Below, piece by piece: positions 16,541 through 25,421 of a DNA stretch of 64,000 bases. The position numbers were made by a program, and so were the translations under genes. The notes under the pieces were generated by a model that searched no databases, was not told the origin of the DNA, and worked only from the letters and a program-made list of their open reading frames with translations. This DNA is from Paraburkholderia sp. BL10I2N1 (lineage in GTDB: Bacteria > Pseudomonadota > Gammaproteobacteria > Burkholderiales > Burkholderiaceae), in NCBI RefSeq assembly GCF_004361815.1, contig NZ_SNWA01000003.1, positions 558,001-622,000 of the forward strand, in the 5' to 3' direction. Every line of letters starts with the position of its first letter. The stretch's first letter is position 1.

Positions 16541-16612
16541 GTGTGTGACCGGCGCTGCCGCACGCCGCCGTAAGGTGCCAGAAATGTTGCGCACGCGGGC
16601 GCGTCAGCAGCG

Positions 16613-17410
16613 TTACTCTTCTTCGCTCACTTTGCCCAACGCCGACGCGCGTTGTGCAACGACGAGCATATGTTCCTCCAGGCGTTCCCGTTCGCGATCG
16701 AATCGCTCAAGCGGCGCGCCGACCGCCATCGCCGCGATCACTTCGCCATCAGGCCCAAAAATCGGCGACGACAGACCTGCCGAGTCGGGCAGCAGCTCGC
16801 CGCGGCTGACCGACAAACCTGTCTCAACAATGTTTTGCAGCTCCTCGCGCAGGACTTTCTTGTTGACTGTTGTGTGCTCGGTGTGGCGCTCGAGTTTGAC
16901 GGTACGCAGGTACTCGGCCAGAAAATCTTCCGATTGGTACGCCAGCAAAACACGCCCGGCGGCGGTGCAATACAGCGGGCGACGCATCCCGACCAGCATC
17001 GAATATCGAACAGACTGTGCACTTTCGATGACGTCGACGTACGTAATGACCTTATGCTCCGCGTCGAGCACGCCGATATAGACCGTTTCGTGAGTGCGCT
17101 CCGACAATTCGACCAAATACGGACGCAGCATCTTCGAAAAATTCCACACCGCCATCACATTCGCCGACAGCCGGAAGATGGACGGTCCCAACCGGTACCG
17201 GCCGCCGTCGTGCATCAGAAATCCTTCTGCCACTAGCGGCCGCAACAGGTTGAGCAGGCTGCTTTTGGGCGACTCCAGTGCGACATTCAGTTCTGCAAGA
17301 GACATCCCGTCCGGCGCTTTCGCCAGTACATCGAACAGCCCGAGCAGGCGAGTCAGCGAACGCGGTCCGGTGACATCTTTGTCTGCCGAGGCCAGGATTT
17401 CTTTCGACAT
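16613..17410 (-). CDS. IclR family transcriptional regulator
   Basis: A 265-residue IclR regulator. The N-terminal winged helix (SLTRLLGLFDVLAKAPDGMSLAELNVALESPKSSLLNLLRPL) is followed by the IclR effector domain with the conserved VGMRRPLYCTAAGRVLLAY block. GGAAGGGGAG precedes the ATG. On the minus strand a TATAAT (17444-17439) and the inverted repeat TGAACCATTCA (17447-17457) lie upstream and may be its own promoter and operator. It is divergent from the SDR at 17660 and convergent with the MFS gene. IclR proteins commonly activate aromatic and terpenoid catabolic operons, so local control is likely. Confidence 0.93.
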   Translation of the reverse strand: MSKEILASADKDVTGPRSLTRLLGLFDVLAKAPDGMSLAELNVALESPKSSLLNLLRPLVAEGFLMHDGGRYRLGPSIFRLSANVMAVWNFSKMLRPYLVELSERTHETVYIGVLDAEHKVITYVDVIESAQSVRYSMLVGMRRPLYCTAAGRVLLAYQSEDFLAEYLRTVKLERHTEHTTVNKKVLREELQNIVETGLSVSRGELLPDSAGLSSPIFGPDGEVIAAMAVGAPLERFDRERERLEEHMLVVAQRASALGKVSEEE

Positions 17411-17438
17411 ATCACTCCCCTTCCATTTAATTCAACTC

Positions 17439-17457
17439 ATTATAAATGAACCATTCA
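17439..17457 (-). promoter_or_regulatory. IclR promoter -10 and adjacent inverted repeat
   Basis: TATAAT on the minus strand (17444-17439) is preceded by the 11-base inverted repeat TGAA-CCA-TTCA (17447-17457), placing a potential operator between -35 and -10. No good -35 is visible. Autoregulation by IclR is the natural reading. Confidence 0.4.
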
Positions 17458-17542
17458 CATAGTCTCACGTCGGTCGCCGGTTTAGCACACATATTCTTTG
17501 GGGATCCGGGATAACGCCAAGGCCACGAGACGGCCCATTCTC

Positions 17543-17562
17543 TATATAATTGAACGACGTTC
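17543..17562 (+). promoter_or_regulatory. -10 region and GAACGACGTTC operator of the SDR gene
   Basis: TATATA/TATAAT (17543-17550) is followed by GAACGACGTTC (17552-17562), a perfect GAAC-N3-GTTC palindrome positioned at the expected transcription start. No clear -35 is seen. Confidence 0.6.
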
Positions 17563-17659
17563 GCAAATTTGACCATGACAACATCGCACAATATTGTGGG
17601 CCGGTTTGATCTGTGGCGTGTGTGCGTTTTCCATCGGCATGTTACGAAGGAGTTGATTA

Positions 17660-18418
17660 ATGAACGGACTACAGAACCGTGTTGCGATCGTGACCGGCGG
17701 CGGGCAAGGATTAGGGCTCGGTATCGCGACTGCGCTGGCACGAGAAGGCACGAACCTTGTCCTGACGGGACGCACCGAAGCGAAGCTCAGACAGGCGGAG
17801 TCAACAATGAAGGCGCATGGCGTTCAAGTACTGGTGGTGCCTGGGGACACGCGCAGGCGCGCCGACGCAGACAACACGGTCGCACTCGCAATCGAACACT
17901 TCGGACGCGTCGATGCGCTCGTGAACAACGCGCAAAGCAGCACGCCGGGAGTGCCTCTGGAAGCGGTCACCGATGAAAACTGGTGCGAAACGCTCGAATC
18001 CGGCCTTTACGGCACACTGTATTTCATGCAGGCCGTCTTGCCGCACATGAAGCATCAGCGTAGCGGCAGGATCGTTAATTTCGGGTCGCGTACCGGCATC
18101 GAAGGCACACAGGGATTCGGTCCGTATGCGGCTGCCAAGGAGGGCATCCGCGGCTTGTCGCGAGTCGCCGCACGCGAATGGGGCGCTTACGGCATTACGG
18201 TCAATGTGGTGTGCCCCGCTGCGCTGACACCTGCCGCAAACACATATCTGGAAGCGAATCCCAGCGAACGCGCGCGCTATCTGTCCGAGATTGCGCTTGG
18301 TCGTTTTGGCGACCCCGAGAAGGATATTGGACGCGTAGTTGCATTTCTATGCAGCGAGAGCTCGGGTTACGTCACGGGCCAGACCATCAACGTCGATGGC
18401 GGTCAGTCGATGCTTTAG
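17660..18418 (+). CDS. short-chain dehydrogenase/reductase (SDR)
   Basis: SDR of 252 residues with TGGGQGLG, NNAQ (variant of NNAG), a serine in NFGSRTG, and the YAAAK catalytic pair. The end VTGQTINVDGGQSML is classical. AAGGAG lies seven bases before the ATG. It is a single-gene unit: a GAAC-N3-GTTC operator lies in its leader region and a good intrinsic terminator follows. TGRTEAK after beta-2 (Arg) suggests NADP(H). Substrate unknown. Confidence 0.92.
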   Translation: MNGLQNRVAIVTGGGQGLGLGIATALAREGTNLVLTGRTEAKLRQAESTMKAHGVQVLVVPGDTRRRADADNTVALAIEHFGRVDALVNNAQSSTPGVPLEAVTDENWCETLESGLYGTLYFMQAVLPHMKHQRSGRIVNFGSRTGIEGTQGFGPYAAAKEGIRGLSRVAAREWGAYGITVNVVCPAALTPAANTYLEANPSERARYLSEIALGRFGDPEKDIGRVVAFLCSESSGYVTGQTINVDGGQSML

Positions 18419-18511
18419 ATGCGCAAGGCGACTCCCAGATCTTCAACGCGCAACGCCGGTTGGCAACGCAGATTTCTCCTCCATCGAACTTCGCGAGAGT
18501 GCGATGAAGTT

Positions 18512-18549
18512 TGGCCCTTGCTCCTTCACCGGAGTCAGGGCCATTTTTT
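18512..18549 (+). terminator. Rho-independent terminator after the SDR gene
   Basis: TGGCCCT and AGGGCCA (7 bp), a 2-base mismatch, then CTCC and GGAG (4 bp) around a 6-base loop, directly followed by six T residues (18544-18549). It ends the plus-strand SDR transcript ahead of the convergent CoA-transferase gene. Confidence 0.8.
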
Positions 18550-18596
18550 GCCAGGAGTGCGCCGCATGACAGCGCCTGACGGATCAGGCGATGAGC

Positions 18597-19838
18597 CTAG
18601 ATGACCTTGCGCGCACGCAACGCGTCGATATCCGCACTTGACATCTCCAGCAGCTCGCGCAACACCACATCGGTATGCTGGCCGAGCATCGGAGGCGGGG
18701 TGCAGGAATCGATCGGCGTGCCAGACATCTTCACCGGATTTGCGACCATTCTCACGGCCTGGTCCGACAGCGGATGCGTGACTTCGACGCACATGCCACG
18801 CGCCTGAACATGCGGATCAGCGAACACCTGCTGCAAGTTATTGATTGGACCTGCCGGCACGCCCGCGGCGTCGAGCGCAGACAGCAACTCGTCGCTCTGC
18901 CACTGTACGATCAGCGGCTCGAACACCTCGCCGAGCGCCCGGCGGTTCCTGACCCGCAGTGCGATTTCACTAAAACGCGGGTCCATTGCCAGTTCCGGAT
19001 GGTTCAGCACCTGGCACAACCGCGCATACTGTTCGTTGTTACCCGCCACGATCATGATGTCGCGGTCCGCGCACCGAAACATGCGCGACGGCATGCCACC
19101 GTTGCCCTCGGTGCCACGTCGCACTGGAACCTCGCCAGATACCAGATACTGGCTGGCGTAGTGCGAGGTAGCGGCGATCATGGAATCCAGCAGCGAGAGG
19201 TCGATATATTGTCCGTCGCGATCCGGTCCACCGCCGGCGTCGCGATGATAGAGCGCCGCTACGATAGCAGACGCTGCATATTGCCCGCAGAGAATATCGG
19301 CAAGACTCGGTCCGGTTTTCATCGGACCGCCGCCGGGCACGTCGTCGCCATTTCCCGTGATGCTCATCAGGCCGCCCATCGCCTGGAAAATCGAATCGTA
19401 GCCAGGGCGCGGACTGTACGGTCCGGTCTGGCCGAAACCCGTGATCGAGCAGTAGACGAGACGCGGATTGACGAGCTTAAGACTTGCGTAATCGAGACCG
19501 TATCGCATCAGGTCTCCTACCTTGTAGTTTTCCAGCAGCACGTCGCATTTCACCACAAGCGACCGGATCAACGCCTGACCCTCGGGGGTCGCGATGTCGC
19601 AGGTAATCGACTTCTTGCCACGGTTCGCGCTGATGAAGAAAGTCGATTCACGTGTGTCGTTGCCATCGCGGTCCTTCAGGAACGGCGGCCCGAACTGGCG
19701 CGAGTCGTCGCCCTTGCCCGGCCGCTCGACCTTGATCACTTCCGCCCCCAGATCCGCCAGCATCTGAGCACCCCATGGCCCTGCGAGGATGCGGCTCAGA
19801 TCGAGCACGCGAATCCCGGCCAACGCACCTTTTGTCAT
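18597..19838 (-). CDS. class III CoA-transferase (CaiB/BaiF family)
   Basis: A 413-residue family III CoA-transferase, which moves CoA between carboxylic acids through an aspartyl-CoA mixed anhydride. The N-terminal VLDLSRILAGPW, KVERPGKGDDSR, and the GYDSIFQAMGGLMSITG region are typical; the nucleophilic Asp is expected in the KTGPSLADILCGQYA segment. Length is normal for the family. It lies 107 bases after the crotonase at 19946-20740 on the same strand. It may activate a pathway acid without ATP, alongside the ligase at 45475. Confidence 0.9.
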   Translation of the reverse strand: MTKGALAGIRVLDLSRILAGPWGAQMLADLGAEVIKVERPGKGDDSRQFGPPFLKDRDGNDTRESTFFISANRGKKSITCDIATPEGQALIRSLVVKCDVLLENYKVGDLMRYGLDYASLKLVNPRLVYCSITGFGQTGPYSPRPGYDSIFQAMGGLMSITGNGDDVPGGGPMKTGPSLADILCGQYAASAIVAALYHRDAGGGPDRDGQYIDLSLLDSMIAATSHYASQYLVSGEVPVRRGTEGNGGMPSRMFRCADRDIMIVAGNNEQYARLCQVLNHPELAMDPRFSEIALRVRNRRALGEVFEPLIVQWQSDELLSALDAAGVPAGPINNLQQVFADPHVQARGMCVEVTHPLSDQAVRMVANPVKMSGTPIDSCTPPPMLGQHTDVVLRELLEMSSADIDALRARKVI

Positions 19839-19945
19839 ATCGAACCGTTTCCGTTGAATTCATGCCGGACGCAACGTCCAGACCTTTCGACCAGGCGTGA
19901 CAGCGGCACCAGATGCCGCCCGCCAGTGCCCAGCTTGTTGCCAGG

Positions 19946-20740
19946 TTAGCGCCCGGCAAATCTTGCCGTGCGTTTTTCGACAAACGACTGGACACCCTCT
20001 TTGGCATCTTCCGTGTTGTAGAGAACCTGCTGGGTCGACTGGATCTTCGAGTATGCGTCTTGCCAGCCGGACCCGAGCGACAGACGCGCATTTGCCATGG
20101 TAGCCTGCACGGCCAGCGGCGCCTGGGCGGCGATGCGCTCCGCGATCTCCAGCGCCCGCTTAAATTCTTCGCCCGCCGGCACCACTTCCTGCACGAAATT
20201 CATGCGATACGCCTCCTGTGCCGTGAACTCGTCACCCGTGAGCAGGATCTTCATCGCGTTGCCCCACCCCGCGCGCTCCACCATCCGTATCGTCGCGCCG
20301 CAGCCTGCCATGATGCCGCGCCTGACTTCCAGTTGAGAGAAACGGCAGTTATCCGCGGCTACGGCCACCTCTGAGGCCAGCATCAGTTCGACGGCCACAG
20401 TGAAGCTGATGCCCTTCAGTGCAATCACCACCGGCTTCTTGCGCAGCGGTTCGCGCAGATTGAACGGGTCGACTTCGCCAACGGGAAAGAGCGGCTTACC
20501 CTCGCGGCGCAACGGCACGATCTTCGGCATGTCGAGGCCGGCGGTAAAGTGATCACCCTCCGCATAAAGCAGCCCACAGAAAATATCGGGGCTCGCTTCG
20601 AGACGCGTGTACGCCCTCGCCAGTTCCTCGAACATTTTGGGGGTAAAGCCATTGCGCTTTTCCGGACGGTCGATGCCGATCAAGAGAATATGGCCGCGCT
20701 GTTCCACGCGGATCTGTCCGTCCTCATGGCGTGTCGTCAT
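19946..20740 (-). CDS. enoyl-CoA hydratase/isomerase family protein
   Basis: Crotonase of 264 residues from the ATG at 20740, chosen because AAGGAGG sits six bases upstream; an earlier in-frame ATG would add 23 atypical residues. The oxyanion-hole segments are GDHFTAGLDMPKI and ISFTVAVELMLASEVAVA, the second with Glu at the usual catalytic position; the second glutamate region reads FSQLEVRRGIMAGCGATIRM. The C-terminus VEKRTARFAGR is typical. A promoter with an embedded operator lies about 80 bases upstream. Divergent from the crotonase at 20978. Confidence 0.9.
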   Translation of the reverse strand: MTTRHEDGQIRVEQRGHILLIGIDRPEKRNGFTPKMFEELARAYTRLEASPDIFCGLLYAEGDHFTAGLDMPKIVPLRREGKPLFPVGEVDPFNLREPLRKKPVVIALKGISFTVAVELMLASEVAVAADNCRFSQLEVRRGIMAGCGATIRMVERAGWGNAMKILLTGDEFTAQEAYRMNFVQEVVPAGEEFKRALEIAERIAAQAPLAVQATMANARLSLGSGWQDAYSKIQSTQQVLYNTEDAKEGVQSFVEKRTARFAGR

Positions 20741-20814
20741 GCTGTGCCTCCTTGCCTCTTTTGATGAAGCGTCGACCCGAAGCTCAATTGACAAAGCCCC
20801 GTCGCGCATTCAGA

Positions 20815-20843
20815 ATTATAAACATCGTTCAAAATACGGGCAA
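20815..20843 (-). promoter_or_regulatory. promoter of the crotonase/CoA-transferase operon with operator in the spacer
   Basis: On the minus strand TTGCCC (20843-20838), a 17-base spacer and a perfect TATAAT (20820-20815). The spacer holds GAACGATGTTT (20830-20820), one mismatch from GAAC-N3-GTTC. Seventeen bases here (20821-20837) are identical to 53357-53373 upstream of the Rieske operon. Confidence 0.7.
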
Positions 20844-20977
20844 GCCCGGTCCATGCCGGCTCGCCCAGCCCGGTGCTGCGATGCAGCACCGGAAGCAGGT
20901 GCGCACAGTCAGCCTGCCTTGTTGCAACTGCGGCAGGCTGGCATCGGTGTTCGTCCGCATTCATGTAAGGAAAACTC

Positions 20978-21754
20978 ATGGCCTACGAAACGATCATCGT
21001 CGAAACGCGCGGCAAAACGGGGCTCATCAAGCTTAACCGACCGCAGGCATACAACGCGCTGAACAACCTCTTGATGGACGAGTTGACTGCCGCGCTCGAT
21101 GGTTTCGAAGCCGACGAGGCGATTGGTGCAATCGTGCTGACAGGCAATGAGAAAGCATTTGCTGCCGGTGCCGACATTAAGATGATGGGCGAATGGACTT
21201 ACATGGACGTGTTCAAGAGACAGTTCATCACCTCCAACTGGGAACGCACGGCGCGTTGCCGCAAGCCGGTGATCGCCGCGGTGGCCGGCCTCGCGCTGGG
21301 TGGCGGTTGCGAGCTGGCCATGATGTGCGACTTCATTCTCGCTGCCGACAACGCCCGCTTCGCATTACCCGAAATCACGCTCGCGACCATTCCGGGCGCT
21401 GGGGGCACACAACGTCTCACCCGGGCACTCGGCAAATCGAAGGCGATGGAAATGATCCTCACGGGTCGCAGGATGGATGCCATCGAAGCCGAACGCTGCG
21501 GCCTCGTCAGCCGCATCGTGCCTGTCGACGCATTGGTGGACCAAGCGCTGAAAACGGCGGACGCCATCGCCGGATTCTCGCAACCCGTCGTTGCGATCGC
21601 GAAGGAATGTGTCAATCGCGCGTACGAGTCCAGTCTCGCCGAAGGCATCCTGTTCGAGCGACGCATGGCCTACGCAACCTTCGCAACGGAAGACCGCAAG
21701 GAAGGTATGGCCGCGTTCGCGGAAAAGCGTCAGCCCGTGTTTCGCAATTGTTGA
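20978..21754 (+). CDS. enoyl-CoA hydratase
   Basis: A 258-residue crotonase of the standard hydratase type. Both oxyanion-hole segments (NEKAFAAGADIKMM, GLALGGGCELAMMCD) and both catalytic glutamates (GGCE in the second segment and LPEITLATIPGAGGTQRL) are present, so hydration of trans-2-enoyl-CoA is expected. AAGGAAAA precedes the ATG. It heads the plus-strand operon that continues with the flavoprotein, two CoA-transferases and thiolase, which together would carry out a beta-oxidation-like turn. Confidence 0.94.
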   Translation: MAYETIIVETRGKTGLIKLNRPQAYNALNNLLMDELTAALDGFEADEAIGAIVLTGNEKAFAAGADIKMMGEWTYMDVFKRQFITSNWERTARCRKPVIAAVAGLALGGGCELAMMCDFILAADNARFALPEITLATIPGAGGTQRLTRALGKSKAMEMILTGRRMDAIEAERCGLVSRIVPVDALVDQALKTADAIAGFSQPVVAIAKECVNRAYESSLAEGILFERRMAYATFATEDRKEGMAAFAEKRQPVFRNC

Positions 21755-21862
21755 TAATCAGGCGCGGGCATGCATCCGCCTTCGTCAGGATCGATTGAAG
21801 CGCATGCATTCGACTGATTCCAATTCAACCTGTCATTCGCCCATATGGCCTTACGACCGACC

Positions 21863-22849
21863 ATGAACCCTCACAAGAATCGCATCACCGAATTGCTTGG
21901 CATCGACTACCCGATTATCCAGGGAGGCATGCGCTGGGTGGCTCGCGCGGAGCTCGCGGCCGCAGTCGGCAATGCTGGCGGGCTCGGATTCATTTCCGCT
22001 CATACGCATGCGAACGCCGACGCGCTGGCGCTAGAGATCGACCGAGTGCGCGCGCTCGGCGACAAACCGTTCGGCGTAAACCTCACGCTGCTCGGCAGTA
22101 ACGCCGGGCTCGACTATGAAGGCTACGCGCGCACGATCATTGAACGGGGCGTGCCCGTCGTTGAAACGGCTGGAAGCAATCCCGCGAAATACATCGCCAT
22201 GTTCAAGGCTGGCGGTGTCAAGGTAATCCACAAGTGCGTTGCCGTGCGGCATGCGCTGAAAGCCGAAGCACTAGGCGCGGACGCGGTGAGTATCGATGGA
22301 TTCGAATGCGCGGGGCATCCGGGTGAAGACGATATTCCGGGGCTGATCCTGATCCCCGCCGCTGCTGACCAGCTGAAGATTCCGCTGCTCGCGTCCGGCG
22401 GGTTCGCCGATGGCCGGGGCCTGATGGCCGCGCTCGCGCTTGGCGCGGACGGCATCAACATGGGCACGCGCTTCATGCTCACGCAGGAATCACGTGTTCA
22501 TCCGGCCATCAAACAGCGCCTGCTGGAAGCAACCGAGCGGGATACGTTGCTGGTTGGACGCACGCTCGGCGATTCGAGCCGCGTGATCAAAAACAGCGTC
22601 AGTCTGGCGGCAGTCGAACTGGAGCGCGCACGTGGCGTCACGTCTGCCGATCTGTATGCGCTGACCGGCGCGAGCCGCTGGATGGACGCATTCGCGAGTG
22701 GCGATGTCGAAGGCGGTGCCTTTCCGGCTGGCATGGTGACGGGCCTGATCCACGATCTGCCGACCTGCGCCGATCTGATCACGGCAATCATGCGGCAAGC
22801 AGCCGAAATTGCGCAACGCGGCTTCCCGTTCAAGGTGCCTGCCGCATGA
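21863..22849 (+). CDS. nitronate monooxygenase-like FMN protein (2-nitropropane dioxygenase family)
   Basis: A TIM-barrel FMN protein of about 328 residues: LLGIDYPIIQGGMRWVA at the N-terminus, NAGGLGFIS, the ECAGHPGEDD segment, and the FMN phosphate region SGGFADGRGLMAALALGADGINMGTRF. Annotated members oxidise nitronates, but paralogues inside CoA-ester clusters (for example IpdC of the actinobacterial steroid HIP pathway) are flavin-dependent hydroxylases or reductases of CoA thioesters, and the context here favours that type of role. ATG 21863 is preferred over 21845; neither has a ribosome-binding site. It overlaps the next gene by four bases. Confidence 0.86.
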   Translation: MNPHKNRITELLGIDYPIIQGGMRWVARAELAAAVGNAGGLGFISAHTHANADALALEIDRVRALGDKPFGVNLTLLGSNAGLDYEGYARTIIERGVPVVETAGSNPAKYIAMFKAGGVKVIHKCVAVRHALKAEALGADAVSIDGFECAGHPGEDDIPGLILIPAAADQLKIPLLASGGFADGRGLMAALALGADGINMGTRFMLTQESRVHPAIKQRLLEATERDTLLVGRTLGDSSRVIKNSVSLAAVELERARGVTSADLYALTGASRWMDAFASGDVEGGAFPAGMVTGLIHDLPTCADLITAIMRQAAEIAQRGFPFKVPAA

Positions 22850-24015
22850 AGCTTTCGGGCGTTCGCGTCGTCGATCTGTCGCAGTTCATGCCGGGGCCGA
22901 TGCTCGCGTCGAATCTTGCCGATCATGGCGCAGACGTCATCAAGGTCGAACCGCTGACAGGCGACGCCGCCCGCGGCTCGCTGGAATCGGACAGCGAGTT
23001 TTTTGTCGCGCTCAATCGGGGCAAGCGGAGCATCGCACTCGATCTGAAACATCCCGATGGTCTTGCCGTCGCATTGAGATTGATCGACGAGGCCGATATC
23101 GTGATCGAGTCGTCGCGGCCTGGCGTCGCGGCGCGTCTGGGCATCGGTTACGACGCGGTGAGCCGCACCAATCCTCGTCTCGTCTACTGTTCCCTGACAG
23201 CCTTCGGTCAGACAGGCCCCCTTTCGCATATGCCGGCGCATGACCCCGTCATCCAGGCCCTGGCGGGAACCTTGCCACGCGACGAGCGCGGCGCGCCCGT
23301 GACGTCGGGCGCATCGCTCGCTGCATTGGCGGGCTCGCTCACGGCATTGTCAGCGGTGTTGATGGCGTTGTTGCACGCGCGCGAAACAGGTCGGGGAGAC
23401 TTCGTCGACATTTCGCTCTACGACGCAGCGCTGACGGCACAACCGCATCTGACTGGACGCGCGCTCAACCCTGTTGAAGGGGACGCTGTCGAAACCGCGC
23501 ATGGCGGCAATGCGATTGCCCTGCTCGCCGCGTATCGGACGGCCGATTCGCAATGGCTATGTCTCGGCGGCCGCGAACTCGACTTCGCGACCAATCTGCT
23601 GACGCCGCTTGGCCGGCCGGATCTGATTGCCGTCGCGGTCGGAGCCGCCGGCGAAGCACAGGCCGATCTGCGTACGTTCCTCACCCAGGTTTTTCTGACG
23701 CGCACGCTGGGCGAATGGCTCGCCTGGTTCGAAGGCCGTCGAGTGAGCGTCGCACCGGTGCTGTCGTTACGTGAGGCGCTCGCGCATCCGCACACTCACG
23801 CCCGTCAGATGGTGAAAGTGGACGCTGCCGGCCGCCAGCACGGCGCAAGCGCGATTCGGTTCCGGCGCGATCCAGCACAACCCGCTCTGTCGATACCCGC
23901 CATCGGCGAGCACACGGCGGAGATTCTCAACACGCTCGGTTATGGGCCGGAACACATCGCCGCACTCGGTTCATCCGGCGCCATCCGCGCACAGAACGCC
24001 ACCGCGAAGGCGTAA
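22846..24015 (+). CDS. class III CoA-transferase (CaiB/BaiF family)
   Basis: A 389-residue CoA-transferase. VVDLSQFMPGPMLASNLADHGADVIKVEP and RGKRSIALDLKHPDG are family signatures; the nucleophile aspartate is not certain, since the expected region reads PVTSGASLAALAGSL with no Asp at the usual place. That could make it a racemase-like or non-transferase member. It overlaps the flavoprotein gene (ATGA) and should be translationally coupled to it. It is a distant paralogue of the protein at 18597-19838. Confidence 0.87.
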   Translation: MKLSGVRVVDLSQFMPGPMLASNLADHGADVIKVEPLTGDAARGSLESDSEFFVALNRGKRSIALDLKHPDGLAVALRLIDEADIVIESSRPGVAARLGIGYDAVSRTNPRLVYCSLTAFGQTGPLSHMPAHDPVIQALAGTLPRDERGAPVTSGASLAALAGSLTALSAVLMALLHARETGRGDFVDISLYDAALTAQPHLTGRALNPVEGDAVETAHGGNAIALLAAYRTADSQWLCLGGRELDFATNLLTPLGRPDLIAVAVGAAGEAQADLRTFLTQVFLTRTLGEWLAWFEGRRVSVAPVLSLREALAHPHTHARQMVKVDAAGRQHGASAIRFRRDPAQPALSIPAIGEHTAEILNTLGYGPEHIAALGSSGAIRAQNATAKA

Positions 24016-24082
24016 TGTCATGCCCTCGCCAATGTCATGATCAGCAACCTGCCGCCCCTGCCCTTCGCGACCTTACAGCCTC

Positions 24083-25342
24083 ATGCCTAAGCTCCTGCAA
24101 CCCGGGTCCATCGACTTCGCGTCCATCGTTCTGCCTGGTGACACCATTATGTGGGGTCAGGCAAACGCAGAACCGGTGCCGTTGACCCAGGCGCTCGTCG
24201 CGCAACGACACCGTATCGGCCAGTTCCGCGTGTTCCTTGGCGCAGGCGCCACCGATACCTGCAAGCCCGAGCACGCCGACTGCATCGACTTCGTTTCCTA
24301 CTGCGGCACCGGCACGAATCGCGCACTGGCGCGCGCGGGCGCGCTCGATGTCCTGCCGTGCCACTATTCGCAGTTTCCGCAGATGATCCGCTCCGGTGCG
24401 CTCAAGGTAGACGTGCTACTGCTGCAACTCGCGCCGCCGGATGAGGAAGGCCGCTACAGTCTGTCGATCGCACACGAGTATCTGATTCCGGCACTCGACA
24501 CGGCCCGCATTATCGTCGCCGAGATCAACGATCAGGCGCCGTGGACGTATGGTGAGCGGTATCTGCGCGACGACGATCTCGACTTCACGCTGCCAACATC
24601 GCGCGCGCCACTCGAAAACGCGCCAGGAAAAGCTGGCGACATTGAGCTGGCGATAGCCGGTCACGTTGCTGACTGGATCGAAGACGGTGCGACGCTACAG
24701 TTCGGTCTCGGTGCGATTCCTGAAGCCGTGCTCGCGCGTCTGTCGGACCGGCGGGACCTTGGCGTTCACTCGGGTACGATCGGCGACAAGGTTGCCGATT
24801 TGATGGACGCTGGCGTGATCAACAACACGCGAAAGAGCGTTGACAGGGGGCTGACGGTGGCTGGCGTCATGATGGGCAGCCGCCGCATTCACGACTTCGC
24901 GCATCGCAACAGTGCCGTGCAGTTTCGCTCGACGAGCTACACACACGATCCGGACGTGCTGGCCCACATCGACCGTTTTGTCGCGCTCAATTCAGCGCTC
25001 GAAGTTGATCTCAGCGGGCAGATCAACGCAGAGATAGCGGGCGGCGGCTATGTCGGCGCGGTCGGCGGCGCACTCGACTTCCTGCGCGCTGCACGGCGCG
25101 CCAAAGGCGGCTTGCCCGTGGTCGCCTTGCCTTCGACAACGGGCAAGGGCGCGAGCCGCATCGTGTCGACGCTCAGTGGCCCGGTCAGCACGCCGCGCAG
25201 CGACGCCGGCATCATCGTGACGGAATACGGCGTCGCGGATCTACGCGGACTCACCCTCACGCAGCGACGCGAGCGCCTACTGGCAATTGCGCATCCCGAC
25301 TACCGGGCCGTACTCGAACACTCCACCAGCGGAGCCGCCTGA
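24083..25342 (+). CDS. acetyl-CoA hydrolase/transferase family (Cat2-like CoA-transferase)
   Basis: A 419-residue class I CoA-transferase related to 4-hydroxybutyrate CoA-transferase and acetyl-CoA hydrolase. The N-terminal half has GDTIMWGQANAEP and a VDVLLLQLAPPDEEGRYSLS strand-loop; the C-terminal half has LQFGLGAIPEAVL, ALEVDLSGQINAE (expected location of the catalytic glutamate) and TEYGVADLRG. It lies 67 bases after the class III transferase. It may recycle CoA from acetyl-CoA to a pathway acid, giving the operon two unrelated CoA-transferases. Confidence 0.88.
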   Translation: MPKLLQPGSIDFASIVLPGDTIMWGQANAEPVPLTQALVAQRHRIGQFRVFLGAGATDTCKPEHADCIDFVSYCGTGTNRALARAGALDVLPCHYSQFPQMIRSGALKVDVLLLQLAPPDEEGRYSLSIAHEYLIPALDTARIIVAEINDQAPWTYGERYLRDDDLDFTLPTSRAPLENAPGKAGDIELAIAGHVADWIEDGATLQFGLGAIPEAVLARLSDRRDLGVHSGTIGDKVADLMDAGVINNTRKSVDRGLTVAGVMMGSRRIHDFAHRNSAVQFRSTSYTHDPDVLAHIDRFVALNSALEVDLSGQINAEIAGGGYVGAVGGALDFLRAARRAKGGLPVVALPSTTGKGASRIVSTLSGPVSTPRSDAGIIVTEYGVADLRGLTLTQRRERLLAIAHPDYRAVLEHSTSGAA

Positions 25343-25421
25343 AGCAATCCGGTCAGGACGATGCAGCCGGCCAAACCTGGTATGGTAGCCAGCACTTTCC
25401 GCGCCATTTGAAGGAGCTCAT

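Noticed and set aside
17447..17457. TGAACCATTCA as another member of the GAAC-N3-GTTC family
   Set aside because: The symmetric arms are TGAA/TTCA, out of register with GAAC/GTTC; treated as a separate IclR-associated repeat.
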